This document shows, in pieces, positions 28,301 through 40,300 of a DNA stretch of 64,000 nucleotides. The stretch spans positions 2,914,001-2,978,000 of the forward strand of contig NZ_SHKK01000001.1 of assembly GCF_004217135.1 (NCBI RefSeq). Direction: 5' to 3'. How positions within the stretch are numbered: position 1 is the first letter of the stretch; each line of letters opens with the position of its first letter. The DNA comes from Micromonospora violae. GTDB taxonomy: Bacteria > Actinomycetota > Actinomycetes > Mycobacteriales > Micromonosporaceae. Position numbers and translations under genes: made by a program. A model generated the notes under the pieces. That model was not told the origin of the DNA and made no database searches. It saw only the letters and a program-made list of their open reading frames with translations.

Positions 28301-31300
28301 GTCTGCGCATCCACAGCCCCCGGGCGCCCGAGACCAGGCAGAAGGGCGTTGACCTCAGCCACGAAGGCAGCGCTTCTGAGCGGCGCATTCGTCAACGGTA
28401 CGGGCGCACCGGTACCACTTGACCCGGCCGGCTGAAGGCCGGACGTACTCGGAAGCGGACGCGGCAACGGCCCCCGTTCACCTCGCCTGCGCTCACCGCC
28501 CTGAGGAGCGCGCTGCGCACCCGCCGTCGGGGCACCGGCGACGGTGGCCGCAACCCCACCCGACGGCGGCGACACCGGCGGCGCCGACACCGGCGGCGGT
28601 GCCGGAAGGCCACGCGGCGGCGGTGCCGGAAGGCCGCGCGGCGGCGGTGGCAGGCGCCTCGGCGCCCTCGCCTCAGGAGGAAGCCCACCACCCCGACCCG
28701 TCACACGCGACGGGTCCAGCGAATCCGGATACTCGCCGTTGTTGAACTCGGCGTCGGTGACCACACCGGCGACCGGCAACGGATACGGCAGCGGTCCCAG
28801 AGCCGACCGCTGCTGCGCCTGTCGCATGCGTTCGTCGGCAGCGCTGAGGGGGGAACCCGTCGTCGCACCAGCCGTGACAGGCGTTCCAGACGTGCCGGGC
28901 GGCGGCGGCAACGGCCGCGCCGCACGCCTGGGCGGCGACGTCGGCCGCACCGGGCCCGGCCCCCGGGACGGGGAAACCTGTTGCCCCGGACCACCCGAAG
29001 GCACTCGGCTGGCCATCTCGCGCTGATCCCGGAGCCTACGAATGTGATCGACGAGCTCACGCCGATGAACATCGATCTCCGCCGGCGTCACCTCAGGGCG
29101 CCGGAAGTTCCGAACCTCGTAGATTACCGACTTCTCCAGGCGCCCCTGGTTGGTGTCGAGACGAAGGAAGGCGTGTTCATTGTTGTTCAATCCGACGGCT
29201 TGGTATTGCGTCAGGATGATGCCGGGTTCGTCAAGAAGCGCATTGTCGAGATAATCACCGACGGTGAATTCCTCGCCAGGTGGAGCTACGTCGAGAACGC
29301 GATCATCACTGATCGCTCGAGGTTTGGCCAAGTGATTCTTACGAAGGGAGTAGTCAAGCCTCGCACGGCGCTCGGTTAAATCGGCGACAAAAGCAGCCTT
29401 GATCGAATCGGCTTGAGACTCAAGGTAGACGCCAACCTCAGGTCGCTGTCCTGCCCTGATCACCGAAAGTGGGTTCCGCACACCAACCGCGAGCAGGTTT
29501 TTCGTAAGACCGAAAGAATCATAGTTTGCATCAACGAATAGAGCTGCGGCGTGCGTGTAGGTGTGCGTCATGAACGACCAGAGCGCTGAGACACCAGGAG
29601 CGTCCCGGTATTTATCCACATCGCCCGGCGGCACGCCGAGGTAGCCAGCGGTGACCGTGCGACCAAATTCCAAGCCAGCTTCCAGAAGCTGCCGCTGAAG
29701 CGGCATGAAGGTACGGTCGTCTTCCAGCAGCCACTGCACGAAGCCGAGACCGTCGTCGAGCGGAACACCGACGGTCCACTGCGCGTAAAGGCGATCAGTC
29801 GGGTGAGTCCCAAACAACTGGACGCCCTTGCCCATTTGGGTGATATCCCAACCGTCCTCGGGACGGTAGACATCCTCGATTGGCAGACCCGCCCCCGGCG
29901 CCTTCCGGTTCAGCCGTGGCGCTCCGAATGTCCGCGACAGAGCTTCCCGGTACCCGGAATAGACATCAGACCAATTTACTCTTCCGGCGTCACCTGCGGT
30001 GACTCTCGTCGGACTGGTGACGGTCTCGATGATCCAGACATCTTCCCACGCACCGCTGCGCATCCGGAGACCGGAATCTTCGTCCAGGAAAGGATCTTCG
30101 TATAGCAATCCATCCACGTCGTCAACGAAGAATTGGCGCTTGTCCACCGTTGCTTCGATGTCATAGAAGGGCTCAACATCGGGGCGTGATTTCCTCCTCG
30201 CCAACACGCTACCGGTGTGTGGCAGGTCCGCACCCGGCGGGAAGATGACGGCGGTGTTCTCCTCACCCTCCAGACCGATAGCGCCCGCCTCGCCGTTCAA
30301 CTCCGACGACGCGACCCGATCAGAGTTCCCAGGCTCGGGGATGTCTCCGGTCAGCGGAAGGAAAATCCACTCGTTGAAGCCTTCCGGCAGGTGGGCCAGA
30401 CCACCCCGCTGCCCATCGAGGAAGACGACCTCACCCTGATGCCGGATCACGTTGAAGGCATGTGCCGTCGTGGCACCACCACCCGGCGTCGAGGCCCGCA
30501 CCAGAACGATGCCCCGCGCGCCGTCCCCGGCCCGCTCCATCGCCTGCCGGATCGACCTCGGGTCCGTCCGGAAGACCGGCGGCTCGGCCTCATCCGACAG
30601 GCCCAGCTGCTGCCGCTGATAGTTCACCAGATAAGCCTCGGGCTGCCGGGACTCAACCGGAGCCAGGATCCGGGCTGACTCCCGGTAGCTCATGTCCGAT
30701 ACCACTGCGGTCAAGACGCAGTTCGTAACGGACTCGCCCGGATTCACCGAATCAAGCCAGTCGAACGCCTGACGCGCCGCCGCATCATCCGGAACCGCTG
30801 ACGTCCCGGCGACGAAGTTGCTCGTCGAGGGGAGTGCTCCCGTGACTGGGTCACCTTGTGCGTCGACCACCAGTACCCGTGCCGCTGCCGGAGAATCTGA
30901 ACGCGCGATCTGCGGGGAGCCGTCGGGCAGGTCGACACGCACGATCCCGCCGTCCGAGGTGTGGTGCACGGCGAAGCCGTGCTCGCTGCCGTCCCGCCGC
31001 GTCGCCAGCACGAACGCCGTGCTATCCGGCCCCGCGTTCCGCACCGCCGAGTCGACGGCCGCCCAGGACGGCGTCCTACCCCACTGCTCCGTGCTGGCGA
31101 ACGCCGCAGGCGCCGACGCCGGTCCGGGCAGCGACGACACTCCCGACGGGTACAACTCCGCAGCCAGGGCGTCCAGCCGGCTCAGCGCGGACGCCCCGAC
31201 TCCCGCCCGCGTCGGCGCCACAGTGAACGGCGTCGACGACGACGGCGGAGAGCCGGATGCGTCGGCCAGGTCGGAGGAGTGGTGCTCGACGTCGGAGTCG

Positions 31301-34300
31301 AAGGCGTCGCCCGCGTCGAAGACGATCTCGGAACCATCGTCGGACGGCTGAATCGGGTGCGGGCCGACTGACAGGGTCTGCCGACGGTCCGCACCGAGCA
31401 CCTGGCTGACGGTGCTGCCGGGCGGGTTCGGTTGGCGCAGCGTGCCGTAGGAGTAGCCGAGTAAGCGCGACAGCGCTCTGGCGGCGTCTTCGCCGTTGGC
31501 GTGGAACTCGGCGGCGACGAGCGTGGCGAACAGGTCGAGGAGCGCGAACTGGCTGATCTGCCGGTCGGTGGGGTCGTGCGTCACCAGCGGACGCTGGTGG
31601 TCGATCGCCACCTGGAACTTCGCCCAGGCGAACGCGTCGCGATACGCGTCGGTGCGGTGCCCTGCCAGGTCGAGGTACGCCCGGGAGGACACGAGTTGTT
31701 CCCCGTACGGCGGCCGCAGCCTGACCTGATCCGTCGTGCTGCTGTCCACCCAGTTCGATGCCGAGTCGGGGCTGAGCTCGGCGATGAGCGCATTCGGCGT
31801 GGTGACCGACGCATCGACGACGGGGCGTCCGAGCGCCGCCCCGACGAGCCTCGTCGCGAAGACCACGCAGTTGCTGTTCAGCAGGTGGTAGTTCGCGTCG
31901 GAGCCTTCCGCCGCGAACAGATACGCATCCCGGAGCTGTTGCGCGTTGATGCGGTAGGTGCCGAGAACCCGGGCATGCCGAGCCGACACGTAACGCCCAT
32001 CATCGTGAATCGCGCCCTTCGCACCGAACATGCCTTCGTTCGGATAGAACCCGAGGGCCACCTGAGTTCCGTTCGGAAGCCGGATCGCGACCACCGCGTG
32101 CCCCGGACTGAACGGTACGTCCTTGGCCATCACCCGGGACGGTGCGGCCAACAGGACAAGCTCGATGTCGTCCGCCGGGTTGTCGATCTCGCGCTCGACA
32201 TGCTCTCGCAACGGCCGAGCAAGATCGATGAACTTTTCCACCCATTCCTGGGGCGGCGAGCCTTTCAGGTCGAATTCCGCGCCCGGCGGGGAAAACAGGG
32301 TGAAGTTGCGGAGCGTGCCATAGTTCTGCCCCAGGCGCTGGGACAACTCCGCCGCCGCGCTCTCGCCGTTGGCAACGTACTCCGCTGCCACCAGCACCGC
32401 GAACGAGTCGAGCAATCCGAACTGGGCCCGCTGAGTGTCGGTGGTGACCTGCCACTGCCCCACCACCGGACGCTGATGGTCGAGCGCCACCTGGTAGCGG
32501 GCCCAGGACAGGGCCGCGCTCCCCTGCTCGCCACTCGACGCCAGGGAGCCTCTGGCGGACGCGAGCCGCCTCGTGTCGGAACCGTCCAAGCTGGTGACCG
32601 GGTTCGCCGCATCGGACCACGTCCGGCTGGAGTGCGGCGTCATCGCCGAGACGAACGTCGACACCGAGTCCTTCATCGGCGCGTCGGTGATCGGATGACC
32701 CACCGCCGCCTTCGCGAACCTGCGCACGAACTCCGCGTTGCCCTCCAGCAGCGAGTTCATCCAGAGGCCGGAGTTATCGAAGGCGCACCAGACCGCATCC
32801 GCCAACTGCGCCGGGCTGACCCGGATCGTCGCGAGCACCCTCGACGACGGGTCGAGGAGGGAACTGCCCGTGGGATCCAGACCGAAGCTGACCGGTTGAT
32901 CCCGACCCGGCACCCGAACCTCGGCCCACACCCGATCACCGGACGCCATCAACACAAGATCGACTTCCGGTCGGGTGCTGTCCACGTGCTGCAGATACTC
33001 CTGCAGCGGCCGGACCCGCTCCGCCATCAACTCCACCGCATCACCCGCGTCCCGCATCCGCGTCTGGTGCCCGACGGCACCCGCGGCGGACCTGGACGAC
33101 GACAACGACGACTCGCCGCGCTGCCCGCGTACGCCGACGTCGAAGTTGAACCAGTTCCCGGTGAGACTCCTCGACCCGTCCGGTTTGGCGATGTTCGCGG
33201 TCAGGGGCAGGAAATCGATCGTCACCTTCTTTCCGCTGGGCAGACGAGCCGGCCGACCCGTCTGCCCGTCCAGGAAGTACACGGAGCCGTTGGCGTTGCG
33301 CACCACGTTGAACACGTGGGCCGTCTCCTTCGGAGACTTCCGCACCACCACCAACCCGCGGGCCTCGCCCTCCGCGGCGCTGCTGAGGGCTTCCCGCACC
33401 GAGGCGATGTCACGGACCCGGTACAGCCGCCCCTCGGCGTCATCCGCGATCTTGAGTTGCTGACGCTGATAATTCAGCAGATCCTGGGCGGGCAACACGT
33501 CGGCGTCACTGGCTTGGAACGGCGTGCCCTCCCGCAAGGACATGTCCGTCGCGATAGAGGTGATCACACAGTTCGTCGCGAAGCCGCCCGACTGGTCGCG
33601 CCTCGGATTCACCTTCGGCAACCACGGGTACGCCGACTGGACGTCCGTCTCACTCGGGTTGCCGTTGATCTCTTTGGTGAGCCCGGAGTGCTGCCACCCG
33701 TGACCGACCTGCCCCCTACCCCAGTCGGTGGGGCTGGTCATCTCGTGCGACTCGGTCGGGTGGGGTAGGGCACCTCGTCCGGTGCGCGTCTGCGCGTCGG
33801 TGGTCCGGGTCTGGCGTCGACCGAAGGTGGTCCTGTCCTGCTGTCGGTTACGCGGGTTGGGCTTGGTCAGGCGTCGCGGACGCGGGGACGGGGGTGCGGT
33901 CGATTCGGTGGTGGCGGTCGGGGGGTTGATGGGCGCGGTGAACGACCAGTAGTGGGAGAGCTTCTGCGGCAACCCGGGCCGGTTGTGCCGGATGGTGCTG
34001 GTGGCTCCGCTCAGGACGTGGGCCAGCTTGCTCGGGTCGGCCAGGACGGTGGGGTTGACCTTCAGCGTGTACGGGGTGCGGTCCTTCCTGCCCTCGTCGT
34101 CGGGGCGGTGGGTGATGCTGGCGTGCGCCACCGAAGGGTCGGCGGTGACGGTGATCGCCGCGGAGACGGAGCCTTCGACCCGGACGTGCAGCCGGTCGTC
34201 GGCGAGCACGTCGTACCAGATGTGGTTCCTGGTCGGGGGTTGTTCGACCTGGTCGATCGCGGACCAGAGCTGTTCGCGTTGCGTGGTTCGCTTCTTGGTG

Positions 34301-37300
34301 ATCGCATCGCGTGGTGCCGCAGTGGCGGTGTCCTGGTCGTTCAGGCGGATGCCGCGCAGCTCGTCGAGATGCTGGTTTCCGACGGCGTCGCGGTTGTGGT
34401 GGGTGCGCAGGTTGGCCACCACGGCGTTCCAGCGGGCCGCTGAACCCGGCTGTTCGGTGCGTAGTCCCAGTTCGTCGAGGAGAACGGCGAGTTCGGCGCG
34501 CAGCCGGTCGGGGTCGAGGTCCTCGCGGGCGGTGTTGCGGGGGTTGGCGCTGGCGTCGAGGTCGGTGAGGATCTCGTTGAGCCTGGTCACCGCGGCGCGG
34601 TCGGTAGCGGTGAGACGCACGGTGGTGGGGGCCCGGCCGCCGGCGTCCTGGCGTCGGCCGTCAACGGGCTCGGGGCGGCGGGTGAGCATGCGCAGGGGTT
34701 CGCCGGTGTGCCCGATGTCGGCGATGCGGGAGCTGAACCGACGGAAGCCGGCGGTTGCTGACTTCTTGGTGCCGATCAGGTACTGCTGTGACGCGTCCCC
34801 GAAGCGATAGATGATGTTTCTGTTGTGGTCTGGCCGCAGGATGGCGACGGGGACGATCTTCTTGTTCTCGGCTACCGCCTCGGAGCCGTACCGGGTGATG
34901 TTGTCGACGAATTCGTCGGTCGTCCAGGGGAGCCGGCTGACCTGCTCCTGGGCGGCCTTCTGACGCACGACCTGCCGATAGAGCGGTTCGTTGACGCGTA
35001 CGAACGTCTCACCGGCGGCCGTCGCGGCCTGCGCGGCGACGCCGGTCGCGATGAGCGCGGGGACGACCGGCCCGCCGGCGAGGATGCCCACTCCGGCGGC
35101 GATGCCGTACCCGACGCTCTGCCCGATCATCGCCGGGATGTGCTTGTAAGCCAGTTGGTGGAACCAATAGGCCTCCTTCGGCCGGCCGATGCCCCGGTTG
35201 ATCTCCTTCTGATGGCGGACCAGGGCGGCCGTCTCGGAAAGCCGCTGCCAGTTCGGACGTTGTGACGCGTCGGGCAACGGAAGCAGCGCGACGTCGGTCT
35301 TGCCCTCGGCCATCGCTCGCAGCAGTCTGCTGGTCTCGCGCAGCTGGTAGCGCGCGTCCCAGGCGGCCAACGCGACGGCGTCGCGGAACTCGATGTCCTT
35401 GGCCAGGCTCCACCCGGCGCCGTAGCCGACACCGCGCAACGCCGCACCGATGACGCCGGCGTCGGCCAACTCGACCGCGTTACCGAGGACATGCGCCAAG
35501 GTCATCCCCGGGACCTGCGCACCGGCGTGCTGCACCCCCACGCGGGTGGCGTTGTGCCACACCTGCGGACGGCCCTCGGGCACCCCACGATCGATCAGGT
35601 CATAGGTCTGCCGCTCGGCCGACGAAGGCTCCGACTGCTCCGGCCGGGCCGGCCCGAAACTCGCAAAGAACCGCCGCAACAGCGATCGCCGCGCGTTCAG
35701 ATCGCCGATCTTGTTATTGACTTCCGCCTCGATGGCCTTGTCCATCGCGTCCAACTCGGCGGCCAGATCGGTCAGCTGCTGACGCGACGTCCCGTCCAGA
35801 TCGTCAGCCGCCTCCCGCCGACGGGCCTCGACCCACCGCTCGTACATCTCCCGGGTGTGGTAATACGCCATCTCGGCCCACATGTTGCGCCGATGATCCG
35901 GGGTGTGCTTACGGTAATGATCGAATCTGCCCTTGGCTTCCGCTTCCGGCCGGTCGAACACCCAGTCGGAACCAGCGCCGGCCACCAGGCTCTGCCCGGC
36001 CTGCATGCCCAGGGCGGCGGCGCCGATCTCCCAGTTGCCGGTCAGGCCACCGGTCATCAGCAACGCCGCCGTCGAACTCGTGCTCGCCGCCGGGAAGCGC
36101 TTCGTCAGCTGCGGAGTCGGCAGCCCGAAGCCCGGCGCGTCGTACCGGCCCGCCGGACCGGCCTTCGGCGCGACCAGGGTGGCCTTCGGCGGCCCGCCAC
36201 CGGCGGCGATATTCGCCGCCGCACCATCGGAGTACGCCTGCGTGGCGTTGAAGACACCAGCGCTGACCGCGCTGTTCGCGATCAACCCCGGTGACCGACC
36301 CGCCAACACACCGGCGGTCGCCGTCTGCAGGACGGTGGCCGTCGCCCACCCGCGACGCACCACGTGCTCGACCAACGGCGGCTTGTCCGACAACGGACCC
36401 TGAACGCGGATCCCCTCGCGCCGACCAACCGCGGCGGCGACCTGCTGCCGCACCTCGTCACTCAACCCCGCGGCGCGCTGCTGGCCCGGCTGGCCCGACT
36501 GGTCGCGCTGGCCCGGCTGGTCGCGCTGGCCCGGCTGCTGGCCCGGCTGCTGGCCCGGCTGCTGGCCCGGCTGCTGGCCCGGCTGGCCCGGCTGGCCCTG
36601 CTGGTCGCGCTGGCCCGGCTCGCCCTGCTGATCGCGCCGGTCCTGGTTGAGGCTGGGCAGCTCTCGCAGCTGCGTGTCGATCCGGGCCCACTCACCGCGA
36701 ACGACCCGACCGGCGCCGGTCAGCCAGCCGGTGGACGTCTTCACCCACCGCTTGGCCCGCCGCAACCCGAAACGCCGGCCCTGGAAGTACAGCCGACGTA
36801 CCGCCTCGTGCTGCGCCAACAACGACCGCGCCTGCAGATCCTCGGGGCTGGTCTTCGGGAACTTCCGCTGATACGCCCACCGGGTCAGCTCGCCGGCCAT
36901 CCCGATCGCAATCGACGCCTCGCTGGCGTCGCCACGCACCCGCAACTCAGGCTCGCCGTTGACCGACACGACCTCGACACTCGTGCGCGTCGGCAGATCC
37001 CACTCACCCGGATCAACCACCCGCACCCGAATCCGCTGGATGTCAGCCGCGACGACCTTCTGCGAGCCCTCCGGCGGCACGCCCACCGTCAGCACGCCGT
37101 CCTGCGGCTCACCGTCCTGCGGCTCGCCCACCTGCAGCTCACCCACCTGCAGGATGCCCGGCTGCGCGATGCCGGGCTGCGCGACGAAGCTGCGCACCGC
37201 CCGATCCACACTGCCCAGCACCTCGGATTTGCCGGTCTTGGAGCGCACGTGCAGCATCAACTGCTCCGCCGTACCTGTCGGCACGGCACGCCGGGCGAGG

Positions 37301-40300
37301 TCGCGCAGCACCACTTCACCCCGATGCGCACCACCATGCAGATCCCGCAACGCGCCCGCGTCACGCAACTGTCCCGCCGCGCCCACCAACTCCTTGTGCG
37401 GACGCTGCGTCCCGTTCGACACGCCCCGCAGCTCGGTAGAGAGCTCCCGAAGCTTCTCCCGCTCCGCCTCGTTCGGCGCATGCCGCCACCGGGAGGCCGT
37501 ACTACCAGCCTCGAATCGCCCGGGCTTGCTCCGCTTCCAGCCTCCCGCGATCACGCCCGCATCCGCCGCCGGCACCGCCGGCTCGGCGGCGGGGGTGACG
37601 GAGTCCGTGGCCGGGGTCGCCGAGTCCGTGTCCAGCACCGCCGGGCCGGTAGCCGGGGTCACCGAGTCCGTCGCCAGCACCGCCGGGCCGGCGGCCGGGG
37701 TCACCGAGTCCGTCGCCAGCACCGCCGGGCCGGCGGCCGGGGTCACCGAGTCCGTGTCCGGCACCGCCGTGGCCGGGGTGGCCGGGGTGGCCGGGGCATG
37801 GTCGGCCTGCGAAGACGACGGCTCACCCTGCTCCCGTGCACCCCCGGTACGAGACTCAGCAACCCCTGACACGCCGCCAACCCGCACGGTGCTCGGGTTC
37901 TCGACCGTGAGGTGCCCGAACGACCCCTGTTCAGCGGTTGCTGCGGCGAGGGCGTCATCGACGCGTTCCATCAGGTCGGCCAGCGCCGCGTCCGATTGCG
38001 ACGTCGAGCGCCCACCACCCACGGCCTCGCGGAACGACGCCAACCGTTCCCGAGCGTTGTCGAGTTGCGCCCACCAGAGTGCGTTGTCCGCAGTCGGGTC
38101 CAGGGCATTGACCGCCGCCACCGCACCGCGCGCCGATTCGACCTGCTGTCGCAGGAACGGGTTCTTGATCGGCTCGAATGGATTATTGACCCGAGCATCG
38201 AGCCAGGGGTGGACGAGGCTCTGGGTAGTCGCCTGGAAATCATTCACGAACTGCGTCCGCCGCTGCAGGTCCAGAACACGAGCCGAACCCCTCGGCTGCG
38301 GGATGTCGGGTGTCAGCGGCAGGAAGTCGATCGTGTACTCCCCCTTGGGCAGACGGGCCGCCCGACCCGTCTGCCCGTCCAGGAAGTACACCTTGCCGTC
38401 GGATCGCCGGACCACGTTGAACACGTGCGCGGTCTTATCCGAAGGGGTCTCCACCACCACGAGACCACGTGGTCCCTGCCACCGGCGCGATCCAGGCTGC
38501 TTTGCCGGTACGGCGGCACTCTTGATCGCCTCCCGGACCGACCGGATGTCCTTGACGCGATACCTGACCGCCTCAGCGTCATCGGCAAGCCCGAGTTGCT
38601 GTCGCTGATAGTTGATCAAGTCGTTTTGTTCCAACGTGTCGTCCGTGCCACTCGCCTGGTGCCCGAAGCCCGTCCGCAACGACATGTCCGTTGCGATCGC
38701 CGTAACCACACAATTCGTCTTGAATACCTTTCGATCCGGCCGCCACCAGACGTTTCGTGGATTCACCTCCGCCAACCACGGGTACGTCTTCCTGGCCTCG
38801 GAGTCCGACGGATTTCCGTGAATCCAGCTGGCGAACATCGCATTACCCGGCGCGTGACCGACCCGCCTGCCACCGGGCGCCGACCGCAGATCCATCGGGT
38901 GTGGACCCCGCGCGTACGGCAACTGCCCGAACTCACTACGCGCCCGCGCGTCGGCCCGCCGCACGTCAACCCGCCGGGAGCCAGCCTGCTGCGAGCCGGA
39001 CCGCTGCGAATCGGCCTGCTGTGGGCCGGACCGCTGTCGATCGGTCTGCTGCACGCTGCGACTCGGCTGGGTCCTGGTCCCACTGCCGCCCACCGACGCA
39101 CCAGGGCCGGCACCCGGCACAGCGGCCCTCCGGCCCGCTGCCCCTTGGCCGACCACCCCGGGAACCGCCTGACGCTGCCCCGGCGTGCCCGCCACCGGCA
39201 CACCCGCCGCTGGCCGACTCGTCACCGGTGCGGCCACCGATCCGGGCGTCACTCTGGTCCCGGCCGGCATCACCACCGGGGACACGTCACCCACCGGGCG
39301 GATGGGCAGTTGGCCCAACTCATCGGCATCGGTGAAGACCACGAACTTCGTGGAGAAGACCGCCGGCGGGTCACCGGGCCCACGCCACCCCGCCAGGTCG
39401 AACTCCGTACGGACGGCCGCCTTCTTCCGCACCGTCTCGACCTGTACGAACCGGCCGTCCTCGAGGCGCTCCACGAGGACAAAGTTGACCTGCGCAGGCC
39501 GGTTCTTCTGTTTCTTCTGCGTCCAGACAGCGGTCACCGAGCCTGGACGCAACCGCTCCAGATCACCCAGCGAACCGCTGCGCCATCCGCCGCCCAACTG
39601 ACCGGCGACCGCCGATGACGCGTCCGAACCCTGCCCAGCAGTGGCGCCGTCGCGGTCACCCCGCACTCGGTTCAGAACACCCCGCACCCTCCCCGCACTC
39701 GTATCCGCCAAGGCACCAGAACTACCGGCCCGCACCGTTGACGCGTCCAACAACGCGGCCGACCGCCGTGGCGCGTCCACCCGCGCCGGCACCGCCAACC
39801 CCGGAGACGAGGACTGCACCGACGTCGGCGTGCGTACCACGTCCGCCACCGCACCCGCAGCACCAGGAACACTCGAAACCGTCACCGGCTCCGTCACCGG
39901 ACGCCCACCAGCCTGCGGACCCGACTGCGAACCCACCCCGGTCTGCGAAACCGGCTGGGAGCCCACCTGCGTCCCGGTCTGCGAACCCGACGCCGGACCC
40001 ACCTGCGTCCCGGCCTGCGAAACCGACGCCGGACCCACCTGCGTCCCGGCCTGCGAAACCGACGGTCCACCGGCCTGCGGACCAACGGAGGTAACCGATT
40101 GAGGGCTCACCTGCGTGCCCGGCGGCACATCGGTCTGCAGGCCCGACTGGGGGTCGACCTGCACGACCGGCGGCAGGCCCGACTGCGGGCCGACCTCTGC
40201 GCCGGTCTGCGTGTCCGGTGTGCCGGAAACGGGCGGGACGGTTCCGCCGGTCGTGGGGGTGCCCGCCGATCCGTCCGAGGTTTCGCCTCGGGTTCCGGTG

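Noticed and set aside
31501..33768. Plus-strand open frame of 755 codons opposite the giant gene
   Set aside because: Low-information Arg/His/Val-rich translation with no motifs, while the minus strand encodes intact Tox-PL 2 and papain-like domains.
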